Source: Polyangia bacterium (lineage in GTDB: Bacteria > Myxococcota_A > Polyangia > Nannocystales > Nannocystaceae). From it: a DNA stretch of 64,000 bases. This document shows positions 34,655 to 42,913 of this stretch, in pieces. Numbering within the stretch: the first letter of the stretch is position 1; each line of letters opens with the position of its first letter. A program made the position numbers and the translations under genes. The stretch lies in NCBI GenBank assembly GCA_030430565.1, contig JAUIKS010000010.1:124001-188000 (forward strand), given 5' to 3'. The notes under the pieces were generated by a model. It was not told where the DNA came from. It saw only the letters and a program-made list of their open reading frames with translations, and searched no databases.

Positions 34655-36504
34655 CCACCACCACCACCAAGGCGCTCGAGCTCGCGCCGCCCGAGGTCAC
34701 CGTCGAGCGCCTCGAGGGCGGGACGCTGCTGCTCCGCTCGCCGCGCCCGCTCGAGCCCTACCCGCGATGCCTCGGCGAGCGCCTCGAGCACTGGGCCGCG
34801 GTCGCGCCGGATCGGGTGTTCCTCGGCGAGAAAGCGGCCGCCGCCGCGACTGAGGGGGAGGCGCCGCGTTGGCGCACGCTGACCTACGGCGCCGCGCGCT
34901 CGCGGGCGCGGGCGCTCGCGCAGGGCCTGCTGCGCCGCGGCTACGCGCGCAGCGGCGGCGTCATGATCCTCTCGGACAACAGCGTCGAGCACGCCGTGCT
35001 CGCGCTCGCGGCCATGCACGTCGGGATCCCGGTCGCGCCGATCTCCCCCGCCTACAGCGTGATGCCCGGCGAGCTCACGCGCCTGCGCGCGATCGCGGCG
35101 CGGGTCAAGCCCGGCTTGGTGTTCGCCGAGGACGCCAGCCGGTTCGCGCGCGCGCTCGAGCTGATCCGTGAGGTCTGTCCCGGCGTTCATGTCGTCCACC
35201 GCCTCGACGAGCTGCCCGAAACGCCAGGTGAATCGCTGGCGCGCGCGCACGCGGCGGTCGGCCCCGACACCGTCGCCAAGATCCTGTTCACCTCGGGCTC
35301 GACGGGCGCGCCCAAGGGCGTGCTCAACACCCAGCGGATGCTGTGCTCGAACCAGCAGGCGATCGCGCAGGTCTGGCCGTTCTTGCGCGCGCGCCGGCCG
35401 GTGCTCGTCGACTGGCTGCCGTGGAACCACACCTTCGGCGGCAACCACAACTTCAACATGGTGCTGTTCCACGGCGGCGCCTTGTACATCGACGACGGCA
35501 AGCCGGCGCCGGGGCTGCTGGCGCGCACCCTCGAGAGCCTGCGCGCGCACGCGCCGACGCTCTACTTTAATGTCCCGCGCGGCTTCGACATGCTCGCGCA
35601 CCACCTCGAGCGCGACGCGGCGCTGCGCGAGCGCTTCTTCTCGCGCCTCGACCTGCTGTTCTACGCCGGCGCGGCGCTGCCCCAGAGCGTGTGGACGCGG
35701 CTCACGGCGGTCGCGCGCGCGGCCAGGGGTCGGCCGGTGTTCATGAGCTCCGCCTGGGGCGCGACCGAGACCGCGCCGCTCGTCACCAGCCTGCACTTCC
35801 CGGCGCCGCAGGCCGGCGTGATCGGGCTGCCGGCGCCGGGCTGCGAGCTCTACCTGGTCCCGAAGTCAGGCAAGCTCGAGCTGCGCGTGGGCGGGCCCGG
35901 CGTGACGCCCGGCTACCTCGACATGCCCGAGGCGACCGCCGCGGCCTTCGACGAGCGCGGGGCCTACATCACCGGCGACGCCGGCAAGCTCGCCGACCCC
36001 GAGCACCCGGCGCGCGGCGTCGTCTTCGACGGACGCCTCGCCGAGGACTTTAAGCTGACCTCGGGGACATGGGTCAACGCGGGCAAGCTGCGGCTTGCGG
36101 TGATCGCCGCCTCGGGCGGCGTCGCCCAGGACGCGGTGGTCGTCGGCGAGGGTCGCGACGCCGTGGGCCTGCTCGTGTTCCCGGGCCTGGCGGCCTGCCG
36201 CGCGCTGGTCGCCGCGGCCGCTGGGGACGACTCGGCGGCCGCGCTCGAGCTGCCCGCGCTGATCCGCGACGCGCGCGTGCGCGCGGCGTTGACGCGCGGT
36301 CTCTCCGCCTACAACGCCCAAAACTCCTCCAGCAGCCGACGTGTCGCCCGCGCGCTGCTGCTCGAGGAGCCGCCGCGCATCGACGCCGGCGAGATCACCG
36401 ACAAGGGCTACATCAACCAGCGCGCCGTGATCGAGCGCCGCGCCCGGCTCGTCGACCGCCTCTACGCCGAGCCGCCCGCGCCCGACGTGCTCGCGCTCGC
36501 CTGA
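34651..36504 (+). CDS. Feruloyl-CoA-synthase-like AMP-dependent acyl-CoA ligase
   Basis: The 617-residue ANL-superfamily enzyme has the AMP-binding motif LFTSGSTGAPKGV, directly followed by NTQRMLCSNQ as in feruloyl-CoA synthases. It also has SSAWGATETAP and YITGDAGKL. The length fits the FCS family (about 600-630). It would activate a cinnamate-type or other aromatic/aliphatic acid to its CoA thioester in the cytoplasm. The GTG start overlaps the stop of the GT-C gene, so both are co-translated, an unexpected pairing. No enoyl-CoA hydratase/aldolase or vanillin dehydrogenase lies nearby, so the substrate is open. Confidence 0.82.
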   Translation: MTTTTTKALELAPPEVTVERLEGGTLLLRSPRPLEPYPRCLGERLEHWAAVAPDRVFLGEKAAAAATEGEAPRWRTLTYGAARSRARALAQGLLRRGYARSGGVMILSDNSVEHAVLALAAMHVGIPVAPISPAYSVMPGELTRLRAIAARVKPGLVFAEDASRFARALELIREVCPGVHVVHRLDELPETPGESLARAHAAVGPDTVAKILFTSGSTGAPKGVLNTQRMLCSNQQAIAQVWPFLRARRPVLVDWLPWNHTFGGNHNFNMVLFHGGALYIDDGKPAPGLLARTLESLRAHAPTLYFNVPRGFDMLAHHLERDAALRERFFSRLDLLFYAGAALPQSVWTRLTAVARAARGRPVFMSSAWGATETAPLVTSLHFPAPQAGVIGLPAPGCELYLVPKSGKLELRVGGPGVTPGYLDMPEATAAAFDERGAYITGDAGKLADPEHPARGVVFDGRLAEDFKLTSGTWVNAGKLRLAVIAASGGVAQDAVVVGEGRDAVGLLVFPGLAACRALVAAAAGDDSAAALELPALIRDARVRAALTRGLSAYNAQNSSSSRRVARALLLEEPPRIDAGEITDKGYINQRAVIERRARLVDRLYAEPPAPDVLALA

Positions 36505-36591
36505 TTCACCCCAGCGCGTGGTCCTCGACGTGAGCGGGGTCGTTTCCGCGACCCGCGCTTGACACTCGCCGGCGCGGATCCAGGGTAGACG

Positions 36592-36864
36592 ATGGCGCGC
36601 TCGCGACCTGGCGTTATGGACCAAGAGCCAGCTCGACACCACGCGCGCCGCAGCACGAAACGAGCCCCATTGGACACTCCGCGGTTTCTGATCGCCCTCG
36701 CAACCACCCTGCTCTCCTTCCATCGGCCCGATCGGCCGCTCCGAGCCGCCAAGCCGAAGCGCCGTCGCCGTCGCCGCAAGAAGCCGGCTCCGGCCGCGCT
36801 CCCGGCGGCCCCGACCCTCGCGGCGTTGGCGCCTGTCGACGAGCCGTCGCGGGCGGTCGCGTAG
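36592..36864 (+). CDS. Small basic hypothetical protein
   Basis: The 90-residue open frame has a short hydrophobic stretch (FLIALATTLLSF), a run of Arg/Lys (PKRRRRRRKKP) and an Ala/Pro-rich end. An in-frame ATG at 36616 is an alternative start. A TTGACA hexamer lies 27 bp upstream of the first ATG. No family is recognised and the frame may be fortuitous in this GC-rich DNA. Confidence 0.3.
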   Translation: MARSRPGVMDQEPARHHARRSTKRAPLDTPRFLIALATTLLSFHRPDRPLRAAKPKRRRRRRKKPAPAALPAAPTLAALAPVDEPSRAVA

Positions 36865-36939
36865 CCGGTCAGCCGCTCATCACCTGGCGACTCTCGACGA
36901 GGTGGTGAAGGGCGCGCTCCCAAAGGGCGTCGTCCATGG

Positions 36940-37959
36940 CTAGCCAGGAGGTTTCGTGTCCACCGGGCACGTCCAGTCCGCGAGGTGCCGGACGGGCTCC
37001 GTGTCGATCTCCACGAGGCGGTCGCCCATCGCCTCGCCCTTGAGGCGCATCGTCCACAGCAGGCGGCTGCGCGTGCCCTTGAGATCGACCGTCCCGCGCA
37101 TCAGGAAGATCGAGTCCTCGTTCTTCGCCGACTCGACGACGGTCACGCGCGTGGCGTCGGCGCTCCCCGTCACGAGCAGCCCGGTCCACGTGAACAGCCG
37201 ATCCTCGGGCGTGTCGTGGGTCTTCCCCGGGGGCCGCACGGTCAGCGAGAACACGCGCTCCAAGACATCATCGCCGTCGAGGTCGAGCGCGAGGTCTTGC
37301 TGCACCGACACGGACGCGCCCCGCTTCAGCGCGCCCGCGCCCGCTCGCTTGAGTAACGACTTGATGTTGACGAGCTCCTCCGGCGTCGGGTCGCTGTTCT
37401 TGGGCCCGAGGTCGCCGGGGAGCGTCTGCACCACCAGCAGCGTGCCCGACTTCGGCCAGGTCCCCCAGTCGTAGGCCTGGGCCGCCCCGACCAGCGCGCG
37501 CGCGTCGGGGGGCGTCCCGACCTTGTCGCACAGACCCTTCACGCGGTCGCCGAGCGTGCCGATGCTCGACATCTCGAGACCGGTGACGAACACCTGCGCG
37601 TCCTTGGGTGCGCGGTCCAGGCACGCGGGCCCGCCCGCGAGGGACTTGGTCTTGGCGTCGTAGCAGCCGAGCGGCACCATCGGGCCGCCGTGCGAGGAGA
37701 AGAACACCATGTCGCCCTTCGGGGGGCGCGCGTCGGCCATGAAGTCGACCTCCATCCCCTTAAGGCCCTTGCTGACGCGCGGCGGCGCGTCCTTCGGCAC
37801 GGGCGCGCGCTTCGTCTCCGCGGGCTCGCGCGCCCGCTTCGCGAGGTCGCCCTTCGTCGGCTCGCGGCGCTCCTTCGCGGCGCCGCCCTCGCAGGAGAGC
37901 GGGGCGAGCAGCGCCGCGCTGAGCAGGCATTGCTTTAATAGACAGGTCCAATCAGACAT
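36940..37959 (-). CDS. Hypothetical lipoprotein
   Basis: The 339-residue product has a signal with lipobox A-P-L-S-C, a Lys/Glu/Pro-rich linker (about 25-65) and a soluble domain. The domain includes DMVFFSSHGGPMVPLGCY, ALVGAAQAYDWGTWPKSGTLLVVQ and a DLDGDDVLERVFSL segment reminiscent of a Ca2+-binding FG-GAP/EF-like loop. I do not recognise the family. It precedes the SDR gene on the opposite side with no overlap and appears monocistronic. Confidence 0.7.
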   Translation of the reverse strand: MSDWTCLLKQCLLSAALLAPLSCEGGAAKERREPTKGDLAKRAREPAETKRAPVPKDAPPRVSKGLKGMEVDFMADARPPKGDMVFFSSHGGPMVPLGCYDAKTKSLAGGPACLDRAPKDAQVFVTGLEMSSIGTLGDRVKGLCDKVGTPPDARALVGAAQAYDWGTWPKSGTLLVVQTLPGDLGPKNSDPTPEELVNIKSLLKRAGAGALKRGASVSVQQDLALDLDGDDVLERVFSLTVRPPGKTHDTPEDRLFTWTGLLVTGSADATRVTVVESAKNEDSIFLMRGTVDLKGTRSRLLWTMRLKGEAMGDRLVEIDTEPVRHLADWTCPVDTKPPG

Positions 37960-38071
37960 GTTCTCGTGGCCTGATGAACCCTAGCGCAGGTTCGCCGGCG
38001 CGCGGGCGCTGGAAGCTCGACGCGCAGGCGCTGCGCGGTCGCGCGGTCGCGCGGTCGGAGAGCGCGACCGC

Positions 38072-38860
38072 TCAGCGGGGCGCCATGCGCAGCGCCCCGT
38101 CGAGGCGGATCACCTCGCCGTTGAGGTAGGCGTTCTCGGCGATGTGCACCGCCAGCGCCGCGTACTCGGCGGGACGTCCGAGCCGACGCGGGAACGGGAT
38201 CGCGGCCGAGAGCGCGTCGCGTGCCTTGTCGGGGACGCCCGCGAGCATCGGCGTGTCGAAGGTCCCCGGCGCGATCGTCATGACCCGCACGCCGCACACC
38301 GCGAGGTCGCGCGCGGCCGGCAGCGTCATCCCGACGACGCCCGCTTTCGAACTGGCGTAGGCGACCTGGCCGATCTGCCCGTCGAAGGCCGCGACCGAGG
38401 CGGTGTTGATGATGACGCCCCGATCACCCTGGTCGCGCGACCAGGTCTCTTGACTCGCCATCGCGGCCGCCGCGAGCCGCAGCACGTTGAAGGTCCCGAT
38501 GAGGTTGACCGTGATCACGCGTTCGAAGCGCTCGAGCGGGAAGGGGGCGCCGGCGCGGTTGACCGTGCGCGCGCTGCCGCCGACCCCGGCGCAGCTGACC
38601 GCGACCCGCAGCGGCGCGCGCTCGCGAGCCAGGCCGATCGCGCGCTCGACATCCTCGGCGCGGGTCACGTCGCCGGGGCTGAACTGGGCGGCGTCGCCGA
38701 GCGCTCGCGCGAGCGCGCGGCCGCGATCCTCGTCGCGGTCCAGCAGGACGACCTGCGCGCCGCGGTCGAGCAGCGCCCGCGCGGTCGCGCGTCCGAGCCC
38801 GGAGGCGCCGCCCGTCACGAGCGCTGAGGAGTTTTGCAGTCTGGAGGCGTCGTCGGTCAT
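38072..38860 (-). CDS. Short-chain dehydrogenase, HSD10/3-hydroxyacyl-CoA dehydrogenase type II-like
   Basis: The 262-residue SDR has the NAD-binding TGGASGLG motif, an NAG-type variant (SCAGVGG), catalytic Ser in NTASVAAFDG and the Y-x-x-x-K motif YASSKAG. The C-terminal stretch PGTFDTPMLAGVP, then PFPRRLGRPAEYAALAVHIAENAYLNGE, is characteristic of HSD17B10-like enzymes. These oxidise 3-hydroxyacyl-CoAs and some hydroxysteroids with NAD+. The ATG before TDDASRL is chosen over an upstream one. It stands alone in the window. Confidence 0.87.
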   Translation of the reverse strand: MTDDASRLQNSSALVTGGASGLGRATARALLDRGAQVVLLDRDEDRGRALARALGDAAQFSPGDVTRAEDVERAIGLARERAPLRVAVSCAGVGGSARTVNRAGAPFPLERFERVITVNLIGTFNVLRLAAAAMASQETWSRDQGDRGVIINTASVAAFDGQIGQVAYASSKAGVVGMTLPAARDLAVCGVRVMTIAPGTFDTPMLAGVPDKARDALSAAIPFPRRLGRPAEYAALAVHIAENAYLNGEVIRLDGALRMAPR

Positions 38861-39059
38861 CGCCGCGACGCTATCAGCTTCGAAGCATCCCGCGCGCGAC
38901 CATCTGGCGCGCCGGCGGGCGAGCGACCCGGAGCTTCGAATGGCCAGACGATCCATTCGAAGCCCGGGGAGGAACCGCGTCGTGAGGGCTCGCCCGAGGC
39001 CTCACGCGCGCCCGGGGTGCCGGGCGTCTTGGGGGCAGGTTGTGTTCTTGTGGGGTTGA

Positions 39060-39779
39060 TCAGGGGTGCTCGCGCAGCCGACGGACCTGCGCGCGCAGCC
39101 GGGTCACGAGGCGCTCGAGGGTCTCGACGTGCTGCATCGTGTCGTCGAGCAGGCGCGTCGCGTCGTCGAGGCCGTAGCGGTCGAAGAGGTCGTCAGAGAG
39201 CTCCTCGGAGCAGGCCAGCTCGACGCCGCGGCGGACCTGCGTCAGGCCCTTGACGAAAGAGGGCAGCGGCGGGCGCCCAGCCTTGGAGAACGCGTGCGTC
39301 TTGCGTCGAAGCCCGCGGATGCGATCGGCGAGCTTGCGCTTCGAGAGCTTCTGCTCGACGGCCTCGCGCGCCAGCTGCAGCTTGAGCTCGCGGTCCTTGA
39401 TCGGCAGCAGCAGCTTGTGATGCGAGAACGGCAGCGCGTCGGTGAGCTCGGCCGGCAGCTGACTCGACTGCTCGAGCACCGCGACCGCGTACCAGATGAA
39501 GGAGTGCGACACGCAGAGGTCATCACGCTCGGCGAGCGCTCGGAACGTGACATGCTTTTTGCCTTCGTGGCGGAAGCTCTCGAAGTCACCGGCGAAGAAC
39601 GTGTCAAGCACGTAGCGCCCGATCTTCGTCGCGGTCTTCAGACCTTTTCGCGTGTATATGCTGTTGATATGCGCGATCGCTCGGTCGAGCGCGGCCGGAT
39701 CAAGCGTCGTTCCCCCGGGAAGATCCGCGCGAGTTTTCGGCGTCTTCGCCACACGAAGCTGTGAAGCGTCGTGTGGCAT
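39060..39779 (-). CDS. Helical protein of unknown function, weakly DUF1016_N-like
   Basis: The 239-residue product is predicted almost wholly helical. The stretch LPFSHHKLLLPIKDRELKLQLAREAVEQKLSKRKLADRI resembles the SWSH...LL.I.d...r.fY..ea....WS.reL.rqI pattern of DUF1016 N-terminal (YhcG-like) domains, but no PD-(D/E)xK nuclease domain follows. Lys/Arg-rich patches suggest nucleic-acid binding. The C-terminus is a likely coiled coil (DDTMQHVETLERLVTRLRAQVRR). The ATG before PHDASQL is preferred; a perfect 8-bp inverted repeat covers its first codons. Confidence 0.65.
   Translation of the reverse strand: MPHDASQLRVAKTPKTRADLPGGTTLDPAALDRAIAHINSIYTRKGLKTATKIGRYVLDTFFAGDFESFRHEGKKHVTFRALAERDDLCVSHSFIWYAVAVLEQSSQLPAELTDALPFSHHKLLLPIKDRELKLQLAREAVEQKLSKRKLADRIRGLRRKTHAFSKAGRPPLPSFVKGLTQVRRGVELACSEELSDDLFDRYGLDDATRLLDDTMQHVETLERLVTRLRAQVRRLREHP
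39748..39777. promoter_or_regulatory. Inverted repeat gccacacg/cgtgtggc at a start codon
   Basis: Perfect 8-bp arms flank a 14-base spacer, covering the start codon and first ten codons of the antisense DUF1016_N-like gene. It could be a DNA operator for autoregulation or an mRNA hairpin that masks initiation. Confidence 0.4.
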
Positions 39780-40041
39780 ATTGGTACGCGCGCGCGGATT
39801 ATTCGGTTGGTTCGGCAACGCGCGAGAGAGTCGTGGCGCGACTGTCAGCGGCGTATTTGAGGTTGGCGGAATTATCCCCGGAGTCGCGGAGATGGGAGTT
39901 ACCTACGGTTCCATTGCCCAAGCGAACCACAAAACTCGGGGGCGGGGAACCTCAACAAGCCCAATGTCGTGACAAATTTAGCCAAATTCGCGCATAAATA
40001 GCGGCTTTATGCACACGGCGCGCGAAAAAATGCGGAAGAGA

Positions 40042-41382
40042 TCACTTCGCGCGACGACTCTCGGATCGTACGGGCGCGAGGTTGAGCCCTAGTACCAAGT
40101 CGTCGCGATCGAGAATAGCGGCGCTCGCGCTCGCCTGAAGTGGGGCGCCTGGGAGCTCGATCGCAAATCGTGCCGCCGTTTTTTCGGTGAACTCAAACGT
40201 CTCGCGCCCGATCCCAGACAGCAAAATCCCCGCGCGGATGCGGGCGGGTCCGTCGGAGCGCTCGATCTTCGCGTCATCGATCTTGATCGCCAGGTCGCCG
40301 GCGTTGGCCGAGACCTGCGGCGTCCCGCCGAGCTGCAGGTACACGCAGTCCCCGGTGGTCTTGAACGCGTGCAGCTTGAGCGGTCGCGGCCCCGCCTCCC
40401 ACGCGAGCGCGACCGTGAACGGCCCCTGCGCGTTCGGGCTGCCGTCCTCGCCGTAGCGCGCCGGGATGTGTCCGCTCGCCATCGCCTTGTTGCCCAGGGC
40501 CGCCGCCGCGCTCGCCGACATTCGCACCTGCACCGGGCCGCTGGTGAGCGGGATCGCCGACGCGCGGACGGGGCCAGGCGAGACGCCCTGGGCCGCGAGC
40601 GTCGTGTACACCGCGATCTCGAGGGCGCCGGTCCGCGCGTCTCCTTGCGAGCGCAGCTGGATCTGGCGAATCGGCAGGGGCGGGACGGTGATCTCAAATT
40701 GCACGAAGCGCTCGGCGCCCGTCAGCAGCTTGGATCGGATCGACTCAAACGAGCGCCCGAGCAGGTCGTTGATCACGCCGCCGGCGACCTGCTCGACGCG
40801 CCCGCGGCTGACGAGCCCGCGCACGCTGCCGGGGACCCGGGACCACAGGTAGTCGATCAGCTTGCTGCGCTGCCCCGGCGGCAAGCTCGGCTTCAGGCTC
40901 GCGATGTCGCGGGGCGAGAGCGCGAGCAGGACGCTGCCCTTGCCCGGATCGATCTGCGGCGTGATGCGGGCGTCGAGCAGGATCGAGGTCACCGGCTTCC
41001 CGCCGCTGAGGATCCCGAGCGCGATCTGCAGGCCGACCTGGCCGTCCGGCGCCGGCTGCACCGTGACGCGATCGATGCCGATCGCGACGGAGCCGAGCCC
41101 GAGCTTGAGCCCCGGGACCTGCGGTAGGTCGATGTCGGGGAGCGGGAGCGCGATCGGGCGGATCTTCTTGACGGGCTGCGAGAGCATCCAGCCCATCGTC
41201 GAGAACGGCACCGACGCGACGAGGTGTGGGCTCGCGGGCGCTCGCGCGGGTGTCCCAAGCTGCCCCATGAGCTCGTCCTGGCGCTGCTTGACGCGCGCGC
41301 AGGGGGACGCGCAGCCGGTCATCATCTGCGTGACGCACAGGGCAGCCGCGACGGTGAGGAGGGTACAGACTCGGAATCGCAC
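40042..41382 (-). CDS. Large hypothetical lipoprotein
   Basis: The 446-residue product has the signal RFRVCTLLTVAAALCVTQ with lipobox M-M-T-G-C. A long beta-rich region follows with repeated alternating hydrophobic strands (GLKLGLGSVAIGIDRVTVQ, ALEIAVYTTLAAQ, GDLAIKIDDAKIE). The pattern recalls periplasmic lipid-transfer or AsmA/LEA-like beta proteins, but I cannot assign a family. The GTG before RFRV is chosen since it opens the signal directly. It is divergent from the next gene, with a 20-bp perfect palindrome between them. Confidence 0.72.
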   Translation of the reverse strand: MRFRVCTLLTVAAALCVTQMMTGCASPCARVKQRQDELMGQLGTPARAPASPHLVASVPFSTMGWMLSQPVKKIRPIALPLPDIDLPQVPGLKLGLGSVAIGIDRVTVQPAPDGQVGLQIALGILSGGKPVTSILLDARITPQIDPGKGSVLLALSPRDIASLKPSLPPGQRSKLIDYLWSRVPGSVRGLVSRGRVEQVAGGVINDLLGRSFESIRSKLLTGAERFVQFEITVPPLPIRQIQLRSQGDARTGALEIAVYTTLAAQGVSPGPVRASAIPLTSGPVQVRMSASAAAALGNKAMASGHIPARYGEDGSPNAQGPFTVALAWEAGPRPLKLHAFKTTGDCVYLQLGGTPQVSANAGDLAIKIDDAKIERSDGPARIRAGILLSGIGRETFEFTEKTAARFAIELPGAPLQASASAAILDRDDLVLGLNLAPVRSESRRAK

Positions 41383-41537
41383 GGGCCGCGCCGTTATACC
41401 GCGAATCTCTCGCACGCGCGGCCGCTCGTCGGGCGCGCTCGGGCGAGCCCGCTCGGGCGCGAGCGCGTCGGGACGCGCTCGGGCGCCGATCCGTCGGGAC
41501 CGCGTTTCGGCGCGGGCGCGTCGAGCAGACTACGGGT

Positions 41538-41557
41538 ACATGTCTTTAAAGACATGT
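41538..41557. promoter_or_regulatory. Perfect 20-bp palindrome acatgtctttaaagacatgt
   Basis: The 20-base sequence is its own reverse complement and sits in the 284-bp divergent region between a lipoprotein gene and the next gene. It is AT-rich against a GC-rich background, as expected of a dimeric repressor's operator. A run of T follows on the + strand. A half-site-like ttaaagacatgt also occurs near 23369, just before REP-like copy 2. Confidence 0.55.
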
Positions 41558-41666
41558 TTTTTGATCGAGCGCGCCTGCCGGCTCGAGATGTCGCCTGTGC
41601 TACCGTACAGGCAGCGCAGCTCCCCGAGCTCCTCGAGGCGCGGGGCAGCGCTGAGCGAGGGGGGTC

Positions 41667-42581
41667 GTGGGCAGTTTTCTCGGCGCGTGGCGGGTGCGTG
41701 AGTACATCTTCGACGCCGACGGCACGTACCGCGGGCAGGTGCTGCAGCGCCGCCAGCTGTTCCTGCGTCACGACGCCCGCGTCCGCGTGATGCAGGACTG
41801 CAAGCTCGACCGCGCGCTCCTCCGCCACCCGATCGCCGCCTTCGCCGGGCACCATGAGTTCGATCTCGTCACCGTCGGCTCGACGCGTCGCTTCCTCGGC
41901 CCGGCGGTGATCGGCGCGGGGGTCCAGGTCCAGGTCGGCGACATCTCGACGACCCTCGGTCGCGGGCACTGGCCAGCGCTGGGCTACAGCTTCACCAGCT
42001 ACGGCGTCGTGGGTCAGCGTCAGCGTCAGCTGACCGGCGGGCGCTTCTATATCGGCGCGCGGAGCATCGCCGAGCTCGTCGGCGTCGCCGAGCCCGAGCC
42101 GCGCGCCGGGCCGCGCGCTGGGCAGGGCGCGCCCGCGGACTACCCCAGGCTGCGCGGGCCGACCGAGCCCCTCGCGATCGGCCGCGCCTGGTCCGGGGAG
42201 CGCGTGCGTCGCGACGCGGACGGCGGCTGCGAGCAGCTCGGTCGCGTCGAGCGGACCTATGCCCGCGGCTCGAGCGGCTACACCTGGGAAGAGCTCCGCG
42301 AGGACGGCTCGGCCTGGCGCGCGCACGTCACCCGCCCGAACCCCGCCGACGAGACCCGCGTGAACATCACGATCGAGGGTCCCGAGCCCACGCCGCTGAT
42401 CGCCGCCGGGAGCCGCAGCGGCTGGTCGCTCTCGGTCTCGGGCGTGCGCGGGCCCGAGCTCGTCATCGAGTGGACCGAGCTGCTCGACCCCGCCGACGCG
42501 CGCCTCGTCATCATTCAGCGCCGCGTGCACCGGCACGTGGTGCGCGACATCGAGATCACCAACCTGCGGGCGCGCGCCTGA
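41667..42581 (+). CDS. Hypothetical protein, lipocalin/fatty-acid-binding-like
   Basis: The 304-residue product lacks a signal peptide. The pattern FLGAWRVREYIFDADGTYRGQVLQRRQLF and later DETRVNITIEGPEPTPLI, ELVIEWTELLDPADARLVIIQR suggests two beta-barrel-like halves similar to bilin/fatty-acid-binding lipocalin proteins. This is weak and based on pattern only. The GTG start has a strong purine-rich Shine-Dalgarno (gaggggggtc) just upstream. It is divergent from the large lipoprotein. Confidence 0.65.
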   Translation: MGSFLGAWRVREYIFDADGTYRGQVLQRRQLFLRHDARVRVMQDCKLDRALLRHPIAAFAGHHEFDLVTVGSTRRFLGPAVIGAGVQVQVGDISTTLGRGHWPALGYSFTSYGVVGQRQRQLTGGRFYIGARSIAELVGVAEPEPRAGPRAGQGAPADYPRLRGPTEPLAIGRAWSGERVRRDADGGCEQLGRVERTYARGSSGYTWEELREDGSAWRAHVTRPNPADETRVNITIEGPEPTPLIAAGSRSGWSLSVSGVRGPELVIEWTELLDPADARLVIIQRRVHRHVVRDIEITNLRARA

Positions 42582-42913
42582 GCGGCTGCGGGTCCAGCGC
42601 CGAAGCGGCGCCGTCGGCAAAGAGTCGACGCGCTCGGTGAATACCCGCCGCGCGCGCGCGTAGTACACTCTCGACAACCGCCGCGGCTGCTGAACCTCGG
42701 CGAACACTTCGCTTCGACCTGCTCGTGGAGACCTGTCTCCAGGGCCCGGGACGCCGTAGGCGCCCGCAGCCGGCAGGGTCGAGGTCAGACGTGCGCGCCC
42801 GCGCGGGCGCGATGGTGGGCGCGGTGCCCCCCATCGAGTCGCCCGCGCTCCAGCGCGCGCAGCTGGAGCTCGTCGCTCGACGAGCCAGCGCGCGCAGTGA
42901 GGCGGCGAGAGCG
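42582..42913. other. Intergenic region upstream of rtcB, 332 bp
   Basis: The rtcB frame is open back to 42725, but that segment encodes Arg/Ala/Pro-rich sequence without similarity to RtcB, so I treat it as a leader. No RNA or repeat is recognised. Confidence 0.4.

Noticed and set aside
36530..36556. Terminator after the acyl-CoA ligase (hairpin around gcggg...cccgc)
   Set aside because: The stem needs a bulged base and lacks a T-run. It is too weak to list as a feature.
36559..36591. Sigma-70 promoter before the small basic frame
   Set aside because: TTGACA is present, but no acceptable -10 hexamer lies 16-18 bp downstream, so it is not listed as a promoter.
41538..41565. Intrinsic terminator (palindrome followed by T-run)
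   Set aside because: No gene ends here; both flanking genes diverge from this region. An operator is more likely.
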